From contig CANRLZ010000008.1 of the NCBI GenBank assembly GCA_947631595.1, positions 1 to 56,420 on the forward strand: a DNA stretch of 56,420 nt. The letters are read 5' to 3'. Shown here in pieces: positions 49,338-56,420 of the stretch. The translations under genes were made by a program, and so were the position numbers. Under the pieces are notes generated by a model. The model saw only the letters and a list, made by a program, of their open reading frames with translations, was not told the origin of the DNA and did not search any database. Position 1 is the first letter of the stretch; every line of letters begins with the position of its first letter. The DNA is from an uncultured Oscillospiraceae bacterium (GTDB lineage: Bacteria > Bacillota > Clostridia > Oscillospirales > Oscillospiraceae).

Positions 49338-51104
49338 TCACACAAACCGCTGTTCTGGCTGTGTCAGCCGGACCAGGATAGCGGCGGCTTCGGCGCGGGT
49401 GACGGTGCGGTCTGGGTAGAAGTTCCCCTCCTGGTCCGCGCCCCGTAACACGCCATACCAGTAAAGGTCATAAACGCTCCGCTGATAGCGATATGTCACC
49501 TCACCGATATCCAAAGGGGAGATCTGGCGGCCGGACGGTGTCACAACGAGTTCCATCTGTGGAATGGACTGATGGAACAGATGCGCCATCTGCGCGCGGG
49601 TTGCCGGCCGCGACAGGTCGTCAAACTCCCAGTCGTACAGAATCCCGGTTTGAACGGCGTACTCCTGGTAGGTATCAAACCAGCGTTCCCCGGCGGTCTG
49701 GTCGAAGGGATAGCCGTCCCCGGTGTAGGTGCTGTGGACCACGGCGGCCAGCTTCACCGCCTCGGCCAGGGTCAGCGGCGCCTCCGGGTCGAAGCGGCCG
49801 TCGTCCCGGCCCACAAAAAAGCCCAGCCGGGTCACGTCGGACACGGTGTTCTCCCCCGCCGCGCCGTACCATGCGTCCGCCGCCACGTCGGGGTACTCCA
49901 CATCGGGGTGGGACAGGGTGAAGTGGGCGATGTCGCCGCTGGGGACAAAGGAGAGGGTCAGCGTACAGTCCCCGGTGATGGCGGGCAGCTGGGGCCCCAC
50001 CGCCTGGCCATCCAGATAGACCTCCGCCAGCCGGAAGCCGTCCACACGGTCCAGCCCGGTGATACAGGGTGGCCGGTTCGCCTGGGCGACGTAGACGCCG
50101 TCCAGGGCCAGGTAGCCCCGGAGGTTATCCTCCTGGCGGCCCTGGAACCACGCCAACGACTCCGCATCGGTAGCCGCCGTCTCTGCACGGACCTCTACCA
50201 AATAGTCCGCCAGTACTGGCCACACCGTAGGATAGAGAGCCCGAACGTCGTGGGGATCGGTGACCTCCAACGATTGATCTTCCGGAACTCTCCAGTGCCG
50301 ATAACGTCCCTCCGGCTGGCCGTCCACCCAAGCGTTCAGCTCCCGGACAAAATCGGAAAAGCCGGTGGCAAAGGCAGCCTGCCCCGGAGATACGGTCTGA
50401 CTGGGGCCCCAAACTTGGGTGGAGGAGCCATCCCCGTGGTAGTAAAGGTTGGTCAAACCAGCGGAAAAACTGTTGACGATGCGAGTGGCCTCGTCCTGTT
50501 CGCCCACGAGAGCGCCGCCCTGGATGTAACAACAATTTTCGATTCTGGAGTTGTCACTGCGTCCCACAAGGCCGCTGGAAAGGGGCTGCCCGTTGTTGCG
50601 GGCATTCCTCTTGGCCACGCAGTTCTTGATTTGACTGTCCTTAGCCCAGCCCACCAGCTGGCCCGCATATGCCTGACCGCCGATGTTGCCCTCCACATAG
50701 AGGTCGTCGATCACCGCGCCCTCGGTCATGCCGAAAAAGCCACCATACTCGGGCCATTGCCGCTGGTCTATGGCCCGAAGCAGGGCGACCGCGTGACCGT
50801 CCCCGTCAAAGACGCCCCGGAAGGGGTGGGCCTCGTCCATCCCGATGGGGACCCAGTCGGCGGGGCCCAGGTCGAGGTTGGCGGTCAGGCGGTAGTGGCC
50901 CTGGGCGTATTCCCCCGCCCCGGCGTTCACCAGCCCAGCCAGGGCCCAGAGCTGTCGGGTGTTCTCAATGCAATAGGGTTCCTCCGCCGTCCCCTGGCCG
51001 TCAAAGGGCGGCGTATCCCCACCAGTAGCTTGGCCGGAGATGCAGAAAAGAGACAGAAGGAGCGTTATACAGAGGAATGCGGGAAGGAACCGATGGATTT
51101 TCAA
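49338..51104 (-). CDS. Exported SLH protein with GLUG-like repeats
   Basis: The 588-residue protein has a signal peptide (IHRFLPAFLCITLLLSLFCISGQA). A GLUG-like beta-helix region follows (WALAGLVNAGAGEYAQGHYRLTANLDLG...FRGVFDGDGHAVALL...YGGFFGMTEGAVIDDLYVEGNIGG). C-terminal SLH domains come last (from about residue 405: YPDVAADAWYGAAGENTV, FFVGRDDGRFDPEAPLTL and YPDRTVTRAEAAAILVRL). It probably binds the cell wall by the SLH part and displays an adhesive repeat region. I chose the TTG at 51104 eight bases after GGGAGG. Confidence 0.8.
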   Translation of the reverse strand: MKIHRFLPAFLCITLLLSLFCISGQATGGDTPPFDGQGTAEEPYCIENTRQLWALAGLVNAGAGEYAQGHYRLTANLDLGPADWVPIGMDEAHPFRGVFDGDGHAVALLRAIDQRQWPEYGGFFGMTEGAVIDDLYVEGNIGGQAYAGQLVGWAKDSQIKNCVAKRNARNNGQPLSSGLVGRSDNSRIENCCYIQGGALVGEQDEATRIVNSFSAGLTNLYYHGDGSSTQVWGPSQTVSPGQAAFATGFSDFVRELNAWVDGQPEGRYRHWRVPEDQSLEVTDPHDVRALYPTVWPVLADYLVEVRAETAATDAESLAWFQGRQEDNLRGYLALDGVYVAQANRPPCITGLDRVDGFRLAEVYLDGQAVGPQLPAITGDCTLTLSFVPSGDIAHFTLSHPDVEYPDVAADAWYGAAGENTVSDVTRLGFFVGRDDGRFDPEAPLTLAEAVKLAAVVHSTYTGDGYPFDQTAGERWFDTYQEYAVQTGILYDWEFDDLSRPATRAQMAHLFHQSIPQMELVVTPSGRQISPLDIGEVTYRYQRSVYDLYWYGVLRGADQEGNFYPDRTVTRAEAAAILVRLTQPEQRFV

Positions 51105-51235
51105 GTGAACAACCTCCCTTAACTTTTGCCATATCATATCATACCACTATCACTACAAAGCGCACAAGCCGGAGACTTTTGGTACAGGCTTGCCGCTGTA
51201 GAGATAAACCCATAGTGGCAGGTGTTGGGAATGGC

Positions 51236-52756
51236 CTAATTGCAAAACGTAATTTCAAGCGGCGGACTACTCATATCGCCGACAACAACGGTCAGATATA
51301 CCTGGTCGCCTCTCGGAAGGTCTGTGGAGAATGTATACTCGGACGTTCCAACCTCCGGAGACAAAATCAGGGTTTTAAAGACGGAACTGCCTTGTATGTA
51401 TCCCACTACATATATTCCGGGATAATTTCCAATGATGTTGGGATTTACCTTAGAATTAAATCTTACTGTGCCTTTAACTTTCTGTGTGCTAGTAAAACTA
51501 CTGATATCAAATCGGTATGCAATTCCGTAATTGAAACCGTTCTCCAAGGTCATGTTGTCGGAACCGTCTTTTTTATAGGTGGTGAGTGACACCAACTCAC
51601 CACTCTGCACGAGTGGAACATCAGCCCCAGCAATCAACAAGCTATATGGGGTATTGGGGGTAACAGATACCGTCCCGAGTCTGGCATAGAGACCGGCACC
51701 CGCTCCAGATCCCCGCAAGGTATTTTCTTCGGACTCATTATACATTGTGTTGTTTGCAACATTGCTCTTGACCGAGGCCGCAGCGTTGGTATCCATAATG
51801 TAAACATCACAGAATACGTTGCCATCACCGGACGGCTCGTACAGAGAGCCATCCGAGTTTTTGAGCACCATCGTAACCTGACCATTAAAGAACCCAGGGC
51901 CAGGTACACTAGAGGAAACGGTGCTTAGTGCGACCCACAGAGCGGAAGCAGACGGATTTGAGGTGCTATAGGCTGGGATAGTACAGATTTGCCCAAATCG
52001 AAGCTCACTGTCATCGGACTGCTTTACAACATTAAAACAGTCAACCCAAATATCAAGGCAGGCAGGATTTGTATATCCACTTTTGACACTTCTGCTGGCT
52101 AACTCCACCGTAATGGGCGTAGAGCCTTTGTTCCAGAGCAGAACACCAAGTTTCATATCTCTGTCCATTTGGTTATAATGCTCCCAATTTACACGGCAAC
52201 GCCCCCTAAGCTTGCCTCGCACAAGGGAAACCATATTGCCAATGCTCCAGCAAGCGGAAGAAGAATTAATTACTTCCGGATAATTGGAAATGAGATAGGT
52301 GGACACGGCAAAGCTATCTGCGTAAAAACTGGTATCGCAAGGGACAAAAGTAGATGCATTTACCACGGTTACGCCGACTGTATAAGCCAGATAAGAGGTG
52401 CTGGTGACTCGCACGGTATACTGCTGGCTAGCACCGGTGGTTCGAAAGTACCTCATACGCGTTGTGGGATGCCACACATTCGAGTTCGGCTTGACTGCTG
52501 CCCCATTACTTGTTACAAGGTCCAGTTGGACAGAGGAATCATCAACGTTGCCCTGTGTAGTGTCGACAAATGTTAAAACAACAATTTTGTTTGCCGGGAT
52601 CAGTGTAGTGATCTGATGGGACGTGTAGCCGCCCGTGGCCACACCCATTACGGATCCAAATCCCTCGTTGTTCAGTGTTATGGTGCCGCCAACAGCATTG
52701 CTTTGTACTTTAATCTTTCCTTCTATAGCTTTTTCTGGATGCAACTTGCTACACAT
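51236..52756 (-). CDS. Beta-rich protein of unknown function, ECF-promoter target
   Basis: I do not recognise this 506-residue protein. It is rich in beta strands and Ser/Thr/Val, lacks a signal peptide, and has no catalytic motif I can name. Segments include GGTITLNNEGFGSVMGVATGGYTSH, MRYFRTTGASQQYTVRVTSTSYLAYTVGVTV and VSVTPNTPYSLLIAGADVPLVQSGE. This could be a structural or ligand-binding shell of several beta-sandwich domains. The ATG at 52756 follows AAAGGAG. A long leader leads back to promoter A, which is divergent from the FAD oxidoreductase promoter. Confidence 0.7.
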   Translation of the reverse strand: MCSKLHPEKAIEGKIKVQSNAVGGTITLNNEGFGSVMGVATGGYTSHQITTLIPANKIVVLTFVDTTQGNVDDSSVQLDLVTSNGAAVKPNSNVWHPTTRMRYFRTTGASQQYTVRVTSTSYLAYTVGVTVVNASTFVPCDTSFYADSFAVSTYLISNYPEVINSSSACWSIGNMVSLVRGKLRGRCRVNWEHYNQMDRDMKLGVLLWNKGSTPITVELASRSVKSGYTNPACLDIWVDCFNVVKQSDDSELRFGQICTIPAYSTSNPSASALWVALSTVSSSVPGPGFFNGQVTMVLKNSDGSLYEPSGDGNVFCDVYIMDTNAAASVKSNVANNTMYNESEENTLRGSGAGAGLYARLGTVSVTPNTPYSLLIAGADVPLVQSGELVSLTTYKKDGSDNMTLENGFNYGIAYRFDISSFTSTQKVKGTVRFNSKVNPNIIGNYPGIYVVGYIQGSSVFKTLILSPEVGTSEYTFSTDLPRGDQVYLTVVVGDMSSPPLEITFCN

Positions 52757-52905
52757 GATTTTGCACTCCTTTTTATAAAGAACGAACTGTGTAATACCTT
52801 AATGCGGTGTGTCTATGAGTGTTTCCACCCCATGTTAATTGGCTTCCACACGGGATTTCATTCCACCCTCACACGAGTTTTCGCCAAAAAATTGCTGTTC
52901 ATTTT

Positions 52906-52935
52906 ATATAACGAAAATTGTCAAGAAATGCAACA
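52906..52935 (-). promoter_or_regulatory. ECF-type promoter A (beta-rich protein gene)
   Basis: TGTTGC, 16 bases, CGTTATAT on the minus strand, 150 bases before the start codon. Promoters B and C carry the same two boxes. Confidence 0.65.
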
Positions 52936-52951
52936 TCCATCAAAATGCGTA

Positions 52952-52986
52952 GCGAAGGGCTGGTCCATTATAGGCCAGCCCTTCGC
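52952..52986. terminator. Hairpin between divergent promoters A and B
   Basis: A 12-bp perfect stem (GCGAAGGGCTGG) has an 11-base loop and no T run. It sits midway between the two outward-facing ECF-type promoters and may act as a transcription barrier or RNA leader. Confidence 0.5.
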
Positions 52987-52988
52987 CT

Positions 52989-53019
52989 TGTTGCGTTTTA
53001 ATGTCGAAATTCGTTATAT
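52989..53019 (+). promoter_or_regulatory. ECF-type promoter B (FAD oxidoreductase gene)
   Basis: TGTTGC, 17 bases, CGTTATAT, 56 bases before the start codon. Confidence 0.65.
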
Positions 53020-53074
53020 GAAAATGAACGAGAGAACATCTCGGATTATATAAAAAATAAAGGAGTACATCATC

Positions 53075-54670
53075 ATGGCAGACATTGTTGTCTACGGTGG
53101 CAGCTTTTCGGCTTCAGCGGCGGCGGCTAAAGCGGCGTCTCACGCCCCCGACAAAGAAATCGCGGTAATCATCCCTGACCCTGTTTCCAGCACGGGCAGC
53201 AGCTTTGGCAGCATAGGCACGATCGTCGGCCAGAACTGTTTCGACATTCGGAACTGGAATGGCAGCAACCCCGTGCAGGGCACATTTTCCTGGTGGTTTT
53301 CCCGCTGGGGGCAGTTCTATGGTACAGATTTGATGGCCGCTCTGCTCAAAAGCGATGTCACAAAGTACTCCAATGTCAAGGTCTATTACGGCTATGACAT
53401 TAGAGATTTTTCGGCTTCAAGTAGGCCCTACCGCATCACCCAGGTCACGGTTTGCAACATCAGCCGCAATTCCGCTGGTGTCGTGGTATGGGGCAACTCT
53501 ACGGAGATCATCACCGGCACTGTGTTCATTGACGCTTCAGATGATGGCCGCCTGGCCCGCCTAGCAAATTTCTCGGGATCTGTTGGGCGGTACGACTGGC
53601 CCGCTCGGTACCTGGATGCTGACGAGCGTGGCCCCGATGGAAGAGCCCGCCAGCAAGCGGCCACTCTCATGTTTAAGGTCAAGGGTGTACAGTACAAAGC
53701 GGCTGGCAATATGGATTGGGGTTGTCCCTCTGGCGTCCAATACTGCTGTGGCGGTTGGAACGAGTATAAGACTGATCCCGCGATACTGGCGTTCAACGCC
53801 ACCTATGGGCCCAAGGGCTATGCCTTAAAGCCCATGAACGCAGCCCAGGACGGCGCCGGCTCCGATGAGTGGTGGATCAATGCCCTGCTGGTGTTCAATG
53901 TGGATGGGCGCGCCTATAACCGCGATAAGGGAACATGGATTTTCCCCTCCGATATGCGTTCCGATTATCGGACGGTAGATGATGCTTGGGTCGAGGCACG
54001 AGAGCTTATCAAAAACAACCCGGCTTTTCTCAACGCTCTCCGTAGGTATCCCGGTTTTAGCAAGGCGGAGATAGTCCTGGACGGCAATGGAGATCCCGTC
54101 GTGGGAACCGTTATGTACCTGCGCGAGACGATTCATATGGCCATTGATTCTATGGCTGTGGCCAACGGAACTGAGGATACCAACTATCAACTCACTGCCG
54201 CCGCCTGCAACAAGGCCGGGGCCACTCCGACTACCGGCCAGGACGCAGGCAATTACCAGACCAGGATCGGTCTGAACTACTATTGGTCGGACATTAACGC
54301 CTACCAGTTTTCTGATCTGATGGACGCAAGCGGGGCATACATCTGGGGCGCTGATATTGGCGCCAAGTTGCGCCCTGATTTGGGGGTGACCAGCTCGACT
54401 CCGATCAACCCTGTCTATGTCCCCTATCTGGCTCTCACAACAGGCTATGTGACCAACTTGCTGGTCTCCGGTTATGCCGCTGGTATGTCCTCCTTTGCTT
54501 GGTCTGAAGGACGCGTCATTCCAAACCTGTGCGTCCTAGGTGATGCCGCTGGCATCGCCGCCGCCTATGCGATAAACAACGGGAAAGATCCCCGCTATTT
54601 CACAAATGCCGATATTGGCACCATCCAAAGCATCTTACAGAAGGATTGCTTGGCCCGCTTGGATAAATAG
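53075..54670 (+). CDS. FAD-dependent oxidoreductase (FAD_oxidored type)
   Basis: The 531-residue protein starts ADIVVYGGSFSASAAAAKAA, a Rossmann-like dinucleotide site in which GxGxxG is replaced by GGSFSA. Further family blocks are GTVFIDASDDGRLARLANF and YVPYLALTTGYVTNLLVSGYAAGMSSFAWS, with NLCVLGDAAGIAAAYAINNGKDPR, which closes the FAD site. No signal peptide is seen. The substrate is unknown. It lies downstream of promoter B and a good AAAGGAG site. Confidence 0.85.
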   Translation: MADIVVYGGSFSASAAAAKAASHAPDKEIAVIIPDPVSSTGSSFGSIGTIVGQNCFDIRNWNGSNPVQGTFSWWFSRWGQFYGTDLMAALLKSDVTKYSNVKVYYGYDIRDFSASSRPYRITQVTVCNISRNSAGVVVWGNSTEIITGTVFIDASDDGRLARLANFSGSVGRYDWPARYLDADERGPDGRARQQAATLMFKVKGVQYKAAGNMDWGCPSGVQYCCGGWNEYKTDPAILAFNATYGPKGYALKPMNAAQDGAGSDEWWINALLVFNVDGRAYNRDKGTWIFPSDMRSDYRTVDDAWVEARELIKNNPAFLNALRRYPGFSKAEIVLDGNGDPVVGTVMYLRETIHMAIDSMAVANGTEDTNYQLTAAACNKAGATPTTGQDAGNYQTRIGLNYYWSDINAYQFSDLMDASGAYIWGADIGAKLRPDLGVTSSTPINPVYVPYLALTTGYVTNLLVSGYAAGMSSFAWSEGRVIPNLCVLGDAAGIAAAYAINNGKDPRYFTNADIGTIQSILQKDCLARLDK

Positions 54671-54750
54671 CCTCTTTCGATACCGTTGCATTTTGGCCCT
54701 TCAAATTGTTACATGGGTAAGCCCAAAAAAGTGCTTTCGATTTACTAAGG

Positions 54751-54781
54751 TGTTGCACTTTCGACATTGAAATCGTTATAT
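54751..54781 (+). promoter_or_regulatory. ECF-type promoter C (secreted protein genes)
   Basis: TGTTGC, 17 bases, CGTTATAT, 178 bases before the first start codon. The stretch 54671-54958 contains nothing else. Confidence 0.65.
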
Positions 54782-54958
54782 AAAGTGAGGTCAAAAGATA
54801 GCCCTCAATTTATCAAGCGCCACTATATCAGCGGCGGCAAGGATAGAAGGTGATTCAAATAGGTTGATTTTTTCAGGCGGAGCGCAATTCCCATATTCGC
54901 TCTGTCGCCACAGCAAATCCCTGGCCAAACAATTATTTTAAGTAAAGGAGTTTTCAAA

Positions 54959-55555
54959 ATGAAGAAGTTCCAAAAGTTTCTCAGCGTCCTCCTGGCCCTC
55001 GGCATGATCCTGGCCATGGCTGTTCCCGCTTTTGCTGTTGAAGTACCTGTTACTTCCAGCCTCAAGCCAGTACAGGTCTATGTCATTGACGGCGATGGTA
55101 GCGTTTCTCTGGTAGAAACCATTGCGCCTGAAGACCGCATTTCCTCTCGCATGGCGCACCAAAACTTTGAACGTATGGACTATGATAATAGTAATGATTG
55201 GGTGTTTGAAAGTGCTATCCAGATTCCCAATCAGATGAATGGTGGCTCGACAATTGCCACAGGGCAGAGCATTTCTGAAGGCGATGACTGCATCGGTGCG
55301 TATATCCACAGCAAAGATCTCCAAACGATTAACATGAAAATCGAGTGGACCCGCACTGACGGCACCTATTATTATGAGCGTGGCTTTAACGCCAACTACG
55401 ACCTCTATCTTTACTTTAGAAAAGGCCATACCCATGATGGTGGAAAGGCCCTTTATATGGACACATCCGCCACATATAAAGTAATTGTGAGCACTTCGGA
55501 TGCATATGGTGGCTATGCAGATATTGAGGTTTGTCCTGGTGTGTATAAGGAGTGA
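54959..55555 (+). CDS. Secreted protein of unknown function
   Basis: The 198-residue protein has a strong signal peptide (KKFQKFLSVLLALGMILAMAVPAFA). A beta-rich domain follows, containing VQVYVIDGDGSVSLVETIAPEDRI and YYYERGFNANYDLYLYFRKG. I do not recognise the family. It is six bases upstream of a second secreted protein gene, so the two form an operon under promoter C. The ATG at 54959 follows AAAGGAG. Confidence 0.7.
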   Translation: MKKFQKFLSVLLALGMILAMAVPAFAVEVPVTSSLKPVQVYVIDGDGSVSLVETIAPEDRISSRMAHQNFERMDYDNSNDWVFESAIQIPNQMNGGSTIATGQSISEGDDCIGAYIHSKDLQTINMKIEWTRTDGTYYYERGFNANYDLYLYFRKGHTHDGGKALYMDTSATYKVIVSTSDAYGGYADIEVCPGVYKE

Positions 55556-55561
55556 GTCACA

Positions 55562-56089
55562 ATGGCTAGATTCAAATGCACGGTCAGAGGCGTAGTGGCA
55601 GTCCTTTTTATCACATTCTGCTTCACGATAGGCTGTCAGGCCGCTGATGCGGAGGACAACCCCTATTTTAATCAGTCCGCATACCTGAAGCCCACCGACA
55701 TATTCCTGGAGTCGGAGGTCTTGGTCGATGGTCAAGCCTCCTCCCTGTCCGACGCCTGCTTTGCCGTGAACAACGGGTGCTATCTCCCCCTGCGCGCATC
55801 GCTGGTCGCGTGCGGCGTGGATGACGCCAGCATTGTGTGGGATGAGGGGGCCGTCTCCATCCAGCTGCCCACGGGCACGCTTGAGATCGTGATCGGCTCC
55901 GGCGTATGGACGCTGGACGGAGAAGCGCGCCAGACGCGCAACGGGCACGCGCGGCTGCGTGAGAATGTGACATATGTCCCCAAAGATATGCTCGACGAGT
56001 GGCGGATCGAAACGCGTGATCCATGCCTCGACCGCCTGACGGTCAACGCCTGGTATGCTCCTTCTGGAGGCGGCCTGATCATGTATTAA
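55562..56089 (+). CDS. Secreted copper amine oxidase N-terminal-like domain protein
   Basis: The 175-residue protein has a signal peptide (GVVAVLFITFCFTIGCQAADA). A domain follows with YLPLRASLVACGVDDASIVWDEGAVSIQL and YVPKDMLDEW, typical of the copper amine oxidase N-terminal-like (stalk) family. It resembles the C-terminal domain of the secreted protein at 1527. It is the second gene of the operon under promoter C. Confidence 0.78.
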   Translation: MARFKCTVRGVVAVLFITFCFTIGCQAADAEDNPYFNQSAYLKPTDIFLESEVLVDGQASSLSDACFAVNNGCYLPLRASLVACGVDDASIVWDEGAVSIQLPTGTLEIVIGSGVWTLDGEARQTRNGHARLRENVTYVPKDMLDEWRIETRDPCLDRLTVNAWYAPSGGGLIMY

Positions 56090-56101
56090 GCCAGCCTATT
56101 G

Positions 56102-56131
56102 ATGTGGGGCGGGCTAATGCCCGCCCCACAT
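56102..56131 (+). terminator. Hairpin terminator of the secreted-protein operon
   Basis: A 13-bp perfect stem (ATGTGGGGCGGGC) with a TAAT loop follows the operon. There is no clear T run. Confidence 0.65.
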
Positions 56132-56185
56132 CCTGTCAAAGAACCGGGTCTATGCAAAAGCATAGGCCCGGTTCTTCGACAGGAT
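56130..56185. other. Long hairpin adjoining the terminator
   Basis: ATCCTGTC, AAGAACCGGG and CTATGC pair with GCATAG, CCCGGTTCTT and GACAGGAT around an AAAA loop. This makes a stem of about 26 bp with two mismatches, sharing its first bases with the preceding hairpin. Confidence 0.7.
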
Positions 56186-56371
56186 AGGACTGTCTTCTCA
56201 AAACTACCCTGTAACTCCAGAAACCAAAGGGCGGCATCCAACTGGGCGTAGACTTCTTGCTTTAAATCAAGATTTTCTGATTGAATATCACTCGGGCGTC
56301 ATCGTGTTTAAGCGAAAAATACAAATGCAGTTTGTTCCAAAGAACACTTTAATAAAAAATGCAAAAAAGTA

Positions 56372-56400
56372 GTGCAATTTTGCGAATGGTGTGATATAAT
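56372..56400 (+). promoter_or_regulatory. Extended -10 promoter near the right edge
   Basis: TGATATAAT (extended -10) has a weak -35 (GTGCAA) 17 bases upstream. It probably reads a gene beyond the window. The rest of 56186-56420 shows no gene. Confidence 0.45.
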
Positions 56401-56420
56401 AGATAATCTACAATTATCTT

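Larger units (their letters stand above)
42631..56420. mobile_element. Second sigK-associated element, right end outside the window
   Basis: The sigK piece at 42495-42630 is cut on its 5' side by DNA carrying a serine recombinase, small regulatory genes and secreted proteins. By analogy the N-terminal sigK part would be at the other end of this element. I could not find it before the window ends, so the extent is open. Confidence 0.5.

Overview
The window looks like the chromosome of a spore-forming, GC-rich member of the Clostridia. It is probably a gut bacterium of the Oscillospiraceae / Flavonifractor type. This is inferred from spoVAD-spoVAE, sigH and a sigK gene, from Firmicute-style Shine-Dalgarno sites, from surface proteins with S-layer homology (SLH) domains, and from conjugative-element genes of the CD1110/CD1111/CD1112 families. 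No species assignment is made.

Region 1 (1-16.1 kb) is an ordinary housekeeping backbone. It holds spoVAE and spoVAD, a secreted C39-like protein, an acyl-ACP thioesterase, guaB, a zinc-ribbon protein, sigH, glmM, ruvB-lipoprotein-ruvA-ruvC, a DUF421/DUF4363 pair, an EF-G-like GTPase, a TtcA-type ATPase, rplM-rpsI with a leader, and tspO. Most units have clear sigma-A promoters and hairpin terminators.

Region 2 (about 16.53-42.49 kb) is the main discovery. The 3' half of sigK (16154-16531, minus) and an internal piece of sigK (about 42495-42630, minus) lie in the same order and strand but are separated by about 26 kb. They meet in frame at RCIEN|EILMYFRS once the intervening DNA is removed at a T-rich core. 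The intervening DNA is a skin-like element with its own large serine recombinase next to the upstream sigK piece. It appears to be a decayed integrative conjugative element: repA is frameshifted, VirB4 is internally deleted, PrgI and a Tn916-type sigma gene carry stop codons, and no relaxase is seen. It carries AT-rich cargo genes and a 12-kb same-strand cluster of exported and cytosolic redox enzymes and esterases, including an SLH-flavodoxin-aldo/keto-reductase fusion, next to a LysR regulator. Five copies of a palindromic repeat, core GCCTCAAATTGAGGC, occur only inside this element.

Region 3 (about 42.6 kb to the right edge) looks like a second element. It starts with another serine recombinase whose 3' end overlaps the same sigK piece, so sigK is probably cut twice and its N-terminal part lies beyond the window. 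This region holds sigma-70-like regulators, an anti-sigma-like membrane protein, an SLH protein, a FAD-dependent oxidoreductase and several secreted or unknown proteins. Five promoters share GTTGC-N16/17-YGTY, an ECF-type pattern. One lies upstream of the sigma/anti-sigma operon itself and four lie upstream of neighbouring genes, which suggests a local autoregulated ECF regulon.
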